The notes under the pieces are model-generated. The model made no database searches, was not told where the DNA came from, and saw only the letters and a list, made by a program, of their open reading frames with translations. The translations under genes were made by a program, and so were the position numbers. A DNA stretch of 64,000 nt, taken from Craspedostauros australis (lineage: Eukaryota; Bacillariophyta; Bacillariophyceae; Mastogloiales; Achnanthaceae). This document shows, in pieces, positions 54,947 to 64,000 of this stretch (position 1 is its first letter; every line of letters begins with the position of its first letter). The stretch covers positions 124,001 to 188,000 of the forward strand of contig JAMXDE010000060.1 of NCBI GenBank assembly GCA_026770025.1. The letters are read 5' to 3'.

Positions 54947-57900
54947 TGAAGCTGCTGCTGCTGCTGGTGGTGGTAGTGGCGATGGTGATGGTGGGAGGGG
55001 TGGATTGCGGTCGATGTCTGTGTTGTGCTATAGTGCGAGTGGTGCCTGTGTGCGCATGTGCTCAGGTTTTCGAAGTGTCAAATCACAGAAGAAACAGCAG
55101 AGCTACCGATCCAGCTTGTTCCCATCCCTGAAGTGAGTGTTGCTTCACTGCCTCGCCCGTGTGACGTGCTGCCCAAATAGTTCTCTCGTTCTGCCTCTCT
55201 CGCTTTCGTTCTGTGTCTTTGTGGGTGGACGATGTGGAAAGTGGGCTCTCTCTTTCTCTCTCTCTCTTGCTCTTCCCGACCCGTGCTTGTACTTGGGTTT
55301 TGTTCTCTGTTGCTTCGTTGCTTCGTTGCGTTCCGTCGCCTTCCCAACAACCAGCCTCGCAGAACCGAATGAAAACCTCGTTTCTGTGTCCTCTCTGCCT
55401 TCGATTTCGCGTGTTTTCAAATTGTGGGCACTCCGGAATGTGTGGACGTCGTGTTGGCTTCTTGGCGACTACGTCTTGTTCCATCTCTGGTGTTTCTCCC
55501 ATCCATGCCAGTCGTTCTACTTTCCACTCGAAAGATCACCCGAATGAATTCCACCCTTCCTGGAGTTTGTGAAAGGACGGGGGAGCCACTCTGGACATGA
55601 ATGTTCGATCTGTTCTGGCACTCTGCCAAAGTCTGTCGATTAAATAGTGAGGACGAGGATGGGGCATTTGACCGACCCACCGCATTCCACCTGGTAAACA
55701 CATAGACTACGCCTATCGAGATCGCCACAACCTAATTACAACCATGGAGAATTCCGCCACAACTCTTTTCCACACATCTCGTCTATTTCGGCGTATTTTT
55801 CAGTGGCGCAAGGGCCATTCTAATGGCGAAGAACGCAATCGTACACACTACGCAGCACATAAGGATAGACGCTTCGCCAAAACAAGAATACGCGCACAAA
55901 TATGCACAAAGAGCTGTTGTTGGTGCAGTACGCTGTCTACATGCGAATAAAATGTGTGCGCAAGCACAAGAGGGCGCAAATGGACGGGTCCCACTGACAG
56001 CGTGGACAATGTCACAACAACGAAAGTGGCGAGCATAGTACTCTGCGCAGGCTATGTGCGAAGCCTGTTCCTCCACGAGTGATACGAAGTCCACACACGT
56101 CGCCAATTCAAGGAGGAAGAAGAAGCACCGCGATGACGAGAGGGACACGTGTGCAATTTCCTGTTGTTGTGGGCGACACGGTGATGTTGGAGAGCGAATG
56201 TTGGAGAAATACGGTGGAGATAGACCGAATGTGGGGGATGCCGCTCTTCTGACCCGTCTGGAGTGGAACAACCGTGCCATTTCCAACCTAGTGACATAAT
56301 TGTCGCCCCGAGAGATTCGCTCTGGGCTCATCTTCATCCACCTTGGGAGAAGGCGACGAAGCAGGCCGATTCAGCCTCGGAGAAATCTCCTCACCTGTCT
56401 CGATCGCGATGCGTGTGTTGTTGGTTTGCTTTGGTATTGTTGTGGCGTCTACTCGTACTTGGACTTTGGGCAGTGAGGGAAGAGCGGCGTGGCATATGAT
56501 GACGAGTGCTTCGCGACCATCGCGCGTACGTTAGCATCGCAATGGACGTACTTCATTCCATCGTAGTTCGAGTGCGAGTATTGCTCCCACCGGGATGGCA
56601 GAGCGATTGCGTTGTTTCCACTGGTAGTGTGGTGCAATAGATACGAGGACGATCGTAAGCTTTGAGACTTGAGGTGAAGCGGGTTACTCGGAAGTAGAGG
56701 AGCAAAAGATTGTGGCACCAGATCAGACGTGGCACAAGGCCACATGTTCCTTCGCAGTCACCCCAGTACATATTCCATACCAGCACGTACGCAACTGTAA
56801 CCACATTCTTGCTGGCATCGCATTACTCAGCTCTCCCCACTCTGCTGCTCTCTCCCAAGATGCCACTTCTACCTGCGAAGCCGGTCATCCTCTGCTCTAC
56901 TCCGCTCGACTTGACTTGACTCTGATTGCATTCCACTCCACTCTACTGCAATAAACAAAACAGTGGAATATCCGCTCTGACTACCGGTGGGATGCGCACC
57001 TCCGTATTCCGACTTTGCCGCCCTCCAGATCGGTCGCCTTGTCATAGCAAGGCGGTCGGATTCAACAGGTCGAAGTCCATTCGCTTCCTCCGAATTGGGA
57101 CTGTTTGGGATACTCCTTTGTTCTTTGGTCAAGAATGAAAGCGTCGAATGATGCCCTGCACCCCACAAGACCCCTCCGCCTCTGTGGAGAAGAGAAAGGT
57201 GCACCAGAAGAGACGCAGCCAACGGAAATGCCGAATTCTCCGCAGGCTCTCTGCTTTTGCGAGAAATAGTGGAAGATGACGAGTTTCCGCTCATTCCGGC
57301 GCAACCCAGGACCACAACACGAGCACTCAGGGTCATGGGTAGAAGTGTAATAGGTAGCTCGTACTACTCAATCCACCACCTGTTCTCCACTACTACTCGC
57401 AACACAAAGTACGTTGCGAACGTACGAGTACGTCGCCCAGTTGTCGCGCCATGACAGAGACTGATGGAATAGGAGGAGTACTTTGGATCCTTCTCAGGTT
57501 GCAGCTGATGATCTACTTGTACGTAGTCGAGTACCGATTCTGACAAGTTGCCAGCCAAGAACTACGAGCAGAGCAGAGAAGAGTACTAGAATACTATTTC
57601 TACTCTCTCCCCCTCCCTCCAGAGCAGGATGCATACCAATTCGACAGAAGGATGTTGCAGTTGTAACTCGATCCTTGCGTGATAATCAATCAATCCATCA
57701 ATCCATCGCATTGAATTGAATCGATTTCTCTGCCTGTCGTTCTGTCTGAATCAAACCGCCGTTCAACATTCGACCTGCCTTCGTGTCTTGTCCACGATCA
57801 GGTATGTATGGCGCGTCTGCAAGGGATTGCACTATCCCAGACAGCAGAGTGCTCCAAGCAGAAGTACACTTCTTTCGCGTTCTTCCCCTCTTTCTGCTCC

Positions 57901-57994
57901 TCCGCATTGGCCGTCCACGGACTGTGATCTTTCACATCCGCCATCTCCATCAATTGTTCCCTGGCTATCTTTACTACCACTCGCTCTTGCAACG
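54947..57994. other. Intergenic, no gene recognised
   Basis: Contains GCT and GGT triplets (54950-54975) in the HA gene 2 leader and a CT microsatellite at about 55243-55268. The rest has many short unassignable ORFs on both strands. Confidence 0.5.
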
Positions 57995-60019
57995 CTACGT
58001 GCTGGCACTCCCGGTTCCGTCGGCACCATCTCCGCTGCCGGCACGGAACTCCCAGAGCTTGCCGAAGTCGCCCGTCAGAATGGCTTTCGTGACAACGAGC
58101 CCCACCATGGACGGCACGATGAAGAGAAGTGCTGGAAGTCCTGTGGTTGAGATAGTCGGTGCGAATTCACAAGCGGCACAGCCCACCACGTAACCGACGA
58201 TGCTCGTTGCGAACAGCGAGGATGGCTCTGGTTTCGATGCATCAGCACCATCCGCTCCTGTGGTTGATGGAATCCCGGCGTCTTCGTTTTGCCGTTGGAT
58301 CCATGTTTCCGTGTCGTATCGGCGGCAGAAGATGGCCAGCAAGGACGGAAAGACTGCATCGCCAAGCCCCAGCGCACCGCCCAACCTGCTCTCGATCTTC
58401 GTCACCAGGAGACCCGGTTGGAATGACGACGATGTGAGTTTCTGCATGGCCACCGACGCCATTGCCGAGCTGGGCTTTGCATCTCCCGGGCCCGCCGCAG
58501 ACAGTGACAACGACGGGAGGTCTGATAATGACCAGGCTGGATCGAGGCCGTCGAAAGGATCAGTCAGAAGCTGTGCCGTCGAAATGGCGCTCTCGGTTGG
58601 AATGTACGCATCACCAATGGACATGGCAGAATCAGCGGTGGCCGTCGATGCCGTCGATGCCATCTGCTCCATCAACGACACGGCACCAGCCGGTGCCACC
58701 CAGAACACGGACGCCACGTCGTACAGCACCAGAAGACTCAACGCACCCATAACGGCAGGGAATCGATCCAGCTGGATGGACCGTGCCACCAGTATGGCCA
58801 GCGCCATGTTGATGAAGTTCTGCGCCTGCCAGCACGACGGCACAGCGAGGAAGGCAGCGGCAGTCACGATGACAGCCAGTGACCATTCAGCTATAGCGAC
58901 GGGTTCGAAGGAATCGATGTCCTCTTCAACGCCACGATTGCTATTGCCAGCGATGAATTGGGATGGTAGCAGTTCGCTCATGAGACGCCGGATCTCGCTC
59001 CTTGAGAACATGGTGAGCAAGGCAGCATTCCACAGTTGGCTTATGGTGGCGACATTCTGTTCCAACCAAGCCTTGATAGAAGTGACGAATTCCGTTGCAC
59101 CGCCGAACGGCATCATGGAATCCTCCTGATCCAGCATGGGCTTTACAGCGTCAAGGTCCCACAGCTGCAGGAAGAAGACGGATGACGCCAACAGCGCCGT
59201 GACGACCAGCGGCAGGATGAGCGCCTGCGACTCGCTCGACACGCTATTCAACGAATCTTGTATACCGCTGTCTTCGAACAGTGCGCGCACGGCGCGTGAT
59301 GACTTGGATGGAGATTGCTGCAACACCTCGGTATTTGCAGACGACGACGATTGCATCTGATTCGGCACGGATGGAGCATCCAACGTTGGACGCGCAAGCA
59401 GCTCCTCCGTGAGATCTTGGATGCGTTGCCCGAGTGCAGTGCTATCGCCCGATCCTCTTATGGCCGCCAGTACTACAATCGTTGTGGACAAGGCGTACAG
59501 ATACGCCCTGTTGCCAACAAATAACGCTGTCACCACGGCCAGCTGCTCGGCTGAATTCGGTGGCAGAGATCTGGCGACTTCCACGAGCCAAGGAAACACG
59601 TACGAAATGAATGGCAATGATATCATGAGGATGGATGGCATCGCCGACGAAAACTGTCGCAGCCATTGCGAACTATCAGTGTCGTCATCAGTATCGTTGC
59701 TATTGCTGTTGCTGTTGGCATTCCTTCTGGCCTGAAGGACACCGAGACGACGTGCTCCTGATGTGCTTGTGGAATGACGGATGTTCGTGAATCCAGCAGC
59801 CACTGGGGGTGCAACGGATCGAGGCAAACCCGAGCTCCGATCAGATGGAAATCGAGTGTACAGCTGCAGATGAGCTGGATCCGAAGCTATTGGAACTGTC
59901 ACGGAGGACGCGAAAGTTCGGGCGACACCCTCGGCAGGTTTGGTGACGAAGGCATTGCAAGGATGCAGTCGCAGCACCAGCACGAGGAAGGACCACGGTG
60001 CACAATCGGTGGCTCTCAT
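57995..60019 (-). CDS. Signal-peptide-peptidase-like aspartyl intramembrane protease, plastid-type leader
   Basis: Predicted 674 aa. The C-terminal half has the three signatures of the presenilin/SPP family (A22): LLVLYDVASVFW with Asp434, LGLGDAVFPSLL with Asp554, and LPALLF (the PAL motif, 629-631). Several hydrophobic helices precede and separate them. Such enzymes cut membrane helices inside the bilayer. The N terminus has a hydrophobic core (WSFLVLVLRL) then CNAF|VTKP and a Ser/Thr/Ala/Arg-rich stretch, which fits the secondary-plastid presequence. An unusually long linker (about residues 445-530) separates the two catalytic helices. The ATG at 60019 was chosen because the frame further upstream lacks another ATG. 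Substrates are unknown. Confidence 0.82.
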   Translation of the reverse strand: MRATDCAPWSFLVLVLRLHPCNAFVTKPAEGVARTFASSVTVPIASDPAHLQLYTRFPSDRSSGLPRSVAPPVAAGFTNIRHSTSTSGARRLGVLQARRNANSNSNSNDTDDDTDSSQWLRQFSSAMPSILMISLPFISYVFPWLVEVARSLPPNSAEQLAVVTALFVGNRAYLYALSTTIVVLAAIRGSGDSTALGQRIQDLTEELLARPTLDAPSVPNQMQSSSSANTEVLQQSPSKSSRAVRALFEDSGIQDSLNSVSSESQALILPLVVTALLASSVFFLQLWDLDAVKPMLDQEDSMMPFGGATEFVTSIKAWLEQNVATISQLWNAALLTMFSRSEIRRLMSELLPSQFIAGNSNRGVEEDIDSFEPVAIAEWSLAVIVTAAAFLAVPSCWQAQNFINMALAILVARSIQLDRFPAVMGALSLLVLYDVASVFWVAPAGAVSLMEQMASTASTATADSAMSIGDAYIPTESAISTAQLLTDPFDGLDPAWSLSDLPSLSLSAAGPGDAKPSSAMASVAMQKLTSSSFQPGLLVTKIESRLGGALGLGDAVFPSLLAIFCRRYDTETWIQRQNEDAGIPSTTGADGADASKPEPSSLFATSIVGYVVGCAACEFAPTISTTGLPALLFIVPSMVGLVVTKAILTGDFGKLWEFRAGSGDGADGTGSAST

Positions 60020-60684
60020 TGTCCTTCGCAAACTTCGCAAGTGCAGTGTGATGATAGTGTGCACTCGTTCTGCTATTCCGGCAGTCTAATGATCTTGCAC
60101 GAGTATTCACAGTTGGCTGATTGATTGTGCACGCTCGTTGGGGGAGCCTCACACGTTGTGCCGATGGCGAGATCTGGATTTGCGAGGTTTGTTGATGTGT
60201 CTTCGATGATTCCGACGCAGAAATCATGACAACAAACGCACGAGCATTTGTGGTTTTGTGTGGTTTGGGAATGAAATGATGGAGTTGTTTTATTCGAAGG
60301 GGTCATTCTTGAGCCAATCTCCAAACGTGTTCTGATGTTGTTCTCGCAAACGTGTGCCATCAATCACCCACCAACGCAATTCTCAGCAACAGCTAACCAA
60401 AGATACGAAGAAGCTCAACTGCGTCTATCAGCAGATGCCGAGCACAGAGAGGAGCAACCCTGCTGCAACATACCGTACGATAGAGGGTCTACCTCGTACA
60501 TTGAATGTATGTGCATATCCATAGCTACTCATCGATACGTTGCTACTTCTGACTCCTTCTTCGCCTAGCTTGGGTTGCGCACGTTGATTGCTGAAGAGGC
60601 GCAGAACGGCACGGCGCACACAGGCGTGACTTCCATGGAAGGCATCAAGTGCCAGCTTCCGCTGCGATAGCTTCTGCGATCGCC
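60020..60684. other. Divergent intergenic region between the protease and Nudix genes
   Basis: No gene recognised. It must hold the promoters of both genes. A CGCCTAG|C acceptor-like site at about 60567 leaves open a non-coding first exon or a longer N terminus for the Nudix gene. Confidence 0.5.
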
Positions 60685-62073
60685 ATGAAGAGCTCCAGCA
60701 AGAACGCGGAGATGGATGCCAGCAAGAAAAGCAGGAGATACCATGCTGGCACTGAGGCTGTGCACGAGGAGACGGTGAAGAAGCGCTTGAGCGAGGTCGG
60801 ATTGGATGGGAAGCAAGGCAATGCGAGACATGCTTCTTTGCGGCGTGCCAGTGTGATGATCCTCATTGTGTTCTTTCCGCAGCAATCTGGTGGCAATGCA
60901 CGGGCATCCGTTGGTGCAAACGACCAGGAAGATGCAAGCGACGGCCACAAGAATGAGCTCGTTCCGTACCTTCTTCTGACCAAACGCCCAGAGAAGATGA
61001 AATCTCATCCCGGACAGGTCTGCTTTCCCGGGGGCAAACAGGATGAAGCCGATGGCAACGACGATGTGTTCACTGCCGTGCGAGAAACATGGGAGGAGGT
61101 CGGTATTCGGCTACTTTATGGCGACTCGCGAACGACTAGTGCTCTCACAGAATCTGCCGAGGCTTCAACCAGGACGATAGGTCGCGCTGACCAGCTTCCG
61201 CAGCAGCAGCATGCAGAACAACAGCAGCAGGCGGAACAACAGGCTGAGCAAGGTGGGAAAGAACCAACCAAGTATCCCATGGAGTTGCTCTGTCAACTCC
61301 CGACGGTGGAAAGCAGCAGCCATCTATGCGTGACTGCCGTCGTCGGTTGCTTGCAATGGAAAGAAGGCACAGCTGATCCCAACATGACACAAAAGGCCTT
61401 CCTGGACAACCTCAAGCTGTCCGAGGATGAGGTCGAGGCTGCCTTCTTGACGCCATTGTCAACATTTCTGGAGGAACATGAAACGCAGGAGATTGTGTGG
61501 CAAGGCGAACCCTTCACCATGCGCACATTCCACTGGATGGATCCACACCACCAGCGCAGCTTTCGTATTTGGGGTCTCACGGCCGCGCTATCTCATTGGG
61601 TGGCCAAGATCGCGTTGCACGATGAATTCCCTCGGGAGCTGGGCGGCTATCTGCATGCATCTACCAATGGCAGCGCGGCGCCTGTTAAGCCAGCCTCCAA
61701 CGACAACAGCAGTCTGACTGGCTACCTGTGGAGGTCATCCGACGAGTCATTGTCGACCAAGCACTGGAAGCGTTTTTACTACGCGCTGGAGAACGGAATG
61801 TTACACCAGTACGACTCCGAACAGCAATACCTTCGGAAGCGGGCATCCGCGAACAAGAAGAATCGACTCGTCTTACATGATGTTGCAGTCGCCCATGCTG
61901 CTGGAACGAAGCAGGAGCAGGGCCACGCCAGCAGCGTAGACGGAGACGTGAAGATGCCATTCGAAGTGAGTGTTTTGGATGGGAGAGTGCGCTGGTACCT
62001 CGCAGCAGATAGCCGAAAGGAGAGGAATGAATGGACCGAGCGACTGGGCGGCAAGCTCCCGTCATCATCGTAA
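60685..62073 (+). CDS. CoA-pyrophosphatase-type Nudix hydrolase fused to a PH domain
   Basis: Predicted 462 aa. The Nudix part (about 60-305) has LLLTKRPEKMKSHPGQVCFP, the upstream motif typical of peroxisomal or mitochondrial CoA diphosphatases (NUDT7/NUDT8 type), then a Nudix box ending AVRETWEEVGI, and later FRIWGLTAAL. The family hydrolyses CoA or acyl-CoA. A Gln-rich insert (QQQHAEQQQQAEQQAEQ) interrupts the fold. The C-terminal part (about 344-455) is a PH domain: TGYLWRSSDES, HWKRFYYAL, and a last helix with RNEWTERL carrying the near-invariant Trp. PH domains bind phosphoinositides or proteins, so the enzyme may be membrane-recruited. The ATG at 60685 was chosen because the frame upstream has no ATG. 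Confidence 0.88.
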   Translation: MKSSSKNAEMDASKKSRRYHAGTEAVHEETVKKRLSEVGLDGKQGNARHASLRRASVMILIVFFPQQSGGNARASVGANDQEDASDGHKNELVPYLLLTKRPEKMKSHPGQVCFPGGKQDEADGNDDVFTAVRETWEEVGIRLLYGDSRTTSALTESAEASTRTIGRADQLPQQQHAEQQQQAEQQAEQGGKEPTKYPMELLCQLPTVESSSHLCVTAVVGCLQWKEGTADPNMTQKAFLDNLKLSEDEVEAAFLTPLSTFLEEHETQEIVWQGEPFTMRTFHWMDPHHQRSFRIWGLTAALSHWVAKIALHDEFPRELGGYLHASTNGSAAPVKPASNDNSSLTGYLWRSSDESLSTKHWKRFYYALENGMLHQYDSEQQYLRKRASANKKNRLVLHDVAVAHAAGTKQEQGHASSVDGDVKMPFEVSVLDGRVRWYLAADSRKERNEWTERLGGKLPSSS

Positions 62074-62878
62074 CGACGGTGGAGCTTGATGGAGGTCGAA
62101 CTGAGTTGTATCGAACTGAGAAGTGCACAAGTCCTTTTTTGTGGCTGGCAACGAGGCGATCCATTAGGTTGATGAGTTTTACTCTATTATGTATTATACA
62201 TCGTGTGTAAGGCTGCACTCGTACATTGTTGGTTGCACTTTTGTGGTGTGTTTCTGAGTTATGTGCTGTGCCATTCTTCTCCACTGAAGAGAGAGAGAGA
62301 GAGAGAGAGGGTTCAATCGCATGTGTCATTGTGCTCTTCCTCGTGCTTGTCATTGCATTTCAATTCGGTCAATGCCAGCCTGGCGCTAGGTGCCTCGCGT
62401 GTTGCAGTGGTATGAAGGTGCACAGTGGTGCGGCTCGAGTTGCTCACTCCTCGCACGATGACGTCCGTCAACTTCTGTCAGATGTGCATCGCTGCATGAT
62501 CCGTATGGTTCACAGGAATGTAACCGAAACGGTGCGGTTGGAATTGCCTTTGCTTTTCATGGCGCATCGTAGTTTGCGAGGGGCGCTTTCATCCATCCAG
62601 TCCTCCAACCGTTGCACGTAGAGTGGTTTGCTTCGCTTGCTTCTGTTTCGGCGCGCCTTTCTCAAATGATGCTTTGTTTTTCTTGTCTATCGTGTATTCG
62701 TATTCTACATGTACATGCATTTCTGGGATCTCACCTGATATGTTGCTGTTGATTGTCGTCGGATCGCTTGCGCAATGTTTGAGCGTTGCGGAACGTGGCA
62801 CTGGTTCCGAGAAGCAACGCCCTGCGATTGCTGTTGGGTTTTGTATGGTGTATGAGTATAATGGTATGGAATCAGTCT
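62074..62878. other. Convergent intergenic region
   Basis: No gene recognised. A GA microsatellite lies at about 62288-62308. Confidence 0.5.
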
Positions 62879-63360
62879 TTACTTCTTGGCTGGTGCCTGC
62901 TTCTCGTCCCCGTCAGACGGTGTGCTGTCAGCATCGCGAAGTGTATCGTCGACCACCCAAACCCAGCCTGTTGATGCATTGCACCCAAGTGTGGCGGTCA
63001 AGCAGGATAATGCAATATAATAGGACGCAAGATAATCACAAGAGGAGAGAAGAAGCAAAGTTGAAGTTAGCACTCTGAGTTGAATCGAGGTGAAGTGAGA
63101 TACAGAGCACTCCTCATGCAACACTCACCTCTGCGACGTTGGCTGAACGTGGTGGGACCCGGGACGACGTGGAGCGTGGCCTCTTTCTCAGGGTTGGTGA
63201 ACGTGTACCGCGGTTGCGACTTGTGATGTTGCGCCGAGTAGGCCTTGTTGGCATCCGTCTCAAGCAGAAACTTCGTCCTGCCAGCCGAAGCGGCAGCAAT
63301 GAGAGACGAGATGGTGCAGAGCAGCAGCAACAGGCTGCGGAGGCTGGGAGTTGCAATCAT
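62879..63360 (-). CDS. Small secreted protein, complement(join(62879..62967,63129..63360))
   Basis: Predicted 106 aa. The N terminus is a clear signal peptide (SLLLLLCTISSLIAAASA). The mature part is short and polar and ends in an acidic and lysine-rich tail (DGDEKQAPAKK). The donor GCAGAG|GTGAGT and acceptor CAACAG|GC keep phase 1 and join to GWVWVVDDTLRDADS. Unlike the plastid-type leaders, the cleavage region lacks a Phe at +1 (ASAGRT), so secretion or the endomembrane system is more likely. No family recognised. Confidence 0.65.
62968..63128 (-). other. Intron of the small secreted protein gene, 161 bp
   Basis: Minus-strand GTGAGTGTTG donor and GCATCAACAG acceptor. Confidence 0.65.
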
Positions 63361-64000
63361 GATGATGATGACTGTGATTGTGCGAGTGTTGATGGCGTGG
63401 CCGGTTGTTGTTTGATTGCTTCTGTTGTTGATGTTATGGTTGCGTGTTTGTGAGACCGATGCACTCTGTGGGTATGGCAGTTCCTCTGACTACAGTGACT
63501 GTTGTGTGGTGAACGCGTGGCGAAGACAAGTCAGCAGCTCTTGCAAACCCGAACAATCCTGATGGTGTCCTCTCTTTCTCTCTCTCTCTCTCTGTCTTCG
63601 TCTGGTTGATGGATCAATCCCACAGTCTCAGCAGTGGTGGAGTCAAGGGGAGGAGAAGCAGAGCACGGAGCACTTGTGTGATGATTGGAACACGCTGGTA
63701 CTTGGCTTCGTCTTTGCGTCAATTGTGTCTGGGTTCTTCTTCGTCGCGCCAGATTGCTCTTGGCGTTGGACAATGGCGATGAGCGATCAGAAGGGACGAG
63801 AGGCGATGAGAAGAGGTGAGCGACGGATGGGAAACCGATGAGAAGTGTGTGTGCGTTCGACTATGGAGGCAAGGAGAAGAAGAGTGTCGGACAGAGAGAT
63901 GGTGTTTTCGCGAGAACGCATTTCTCGTTTGGCACGCAGCTCTGGCTACGACAATGTACCTACTCAAATGCCGTCTCACAACAACGAAGAAACGTACGTA
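63361..64000. other. Upstream region at the right edge, no gene recognised
   Basis: Contains a CT microsatellite at about 63570-63592. It is presumably the promoter side of the small secreted protein gene. Confidence 0.5.

Overview
The window looks like nuclear DNA from a photosynthetic stramenopile, most probably a diatom. Three things support this. Two predicted proteins start with a signal peptide followed by an ASAF/NAF-type cleavage site, the bipartite presequence used to enter red-lineage secondary plastids. Two genes encode tandem helicase-associated (HA) domains, a family that is very abundant in diatoms. Both Ty1/copia elements resemble the diatom CoDi type. Genes have few, short GT-AG introns. 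No tRNA, rRNA or CRISPR array was recognised. The species cannot be named from sequence alone.

Layout. 1-3268: the 3' part of a copia polyprotein that runs off the left edge, followed by a presumed LTR. About 4000-8130: an old PIF/Harbinger transposase (minus strand) split by a 2.66-kb DNA transposon (4860-7517) with 15-bp inverted ends, a CAG target duplication and 20-bp repeat arrays near both ends. 9602-11527: a two-domain globin with one intron. 13.5-15.8 kb: two weak hypothetical ORFs. 15.8-22.9 kb: nothing recognisable. 22.9-24.4 kb: satellite arrays with a 48-bp period. 25.5-29.2 kb: a DUF2256 protein and the first HA gene. 32209-36786: a second TIR element with a CTG duplication and 40-bp (2 x 20) arrays near both ends, carrying fossils of a Tc1/mariner-type transposase and a retroelement.

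37.0-45.1 kb is the gene-dense core: a plastid-type carotenoid cleavage oxygenase, a diacylglycerol-lipase-like protein and an LtrA-family membrane protein, all on the plus strand. 45503-52056 is a complete copia element with two identical 169-bp LTRs, so a young insertion. Its Gag ends at a UGA and its Pol continues in the same frame. 52.4-54.9 kb is a second HA gene. 58.0-60.0 kb encodes a signal-peptide-peptidase-like protease with a plastid-type leader. 60.7-62.1 kb encodes a CoA-pyrophosphatase-type Nudix domain fused to a PH domain. 62.9-63.4 kb is a two-exon gene for a small secreted protein.

The host genes do not form an obvious pathway. The carotenoid oxygenase and the intramembrane protease may share a destination, the plastid. 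The mobile elements account for most of the structure: two TIR elements of similar design but different sequence, two copia elements of different lineages, and several layers of nested insertion that can be ordered in time. Splice sites and start codons are my reading of the sequence and have no transcript support here.
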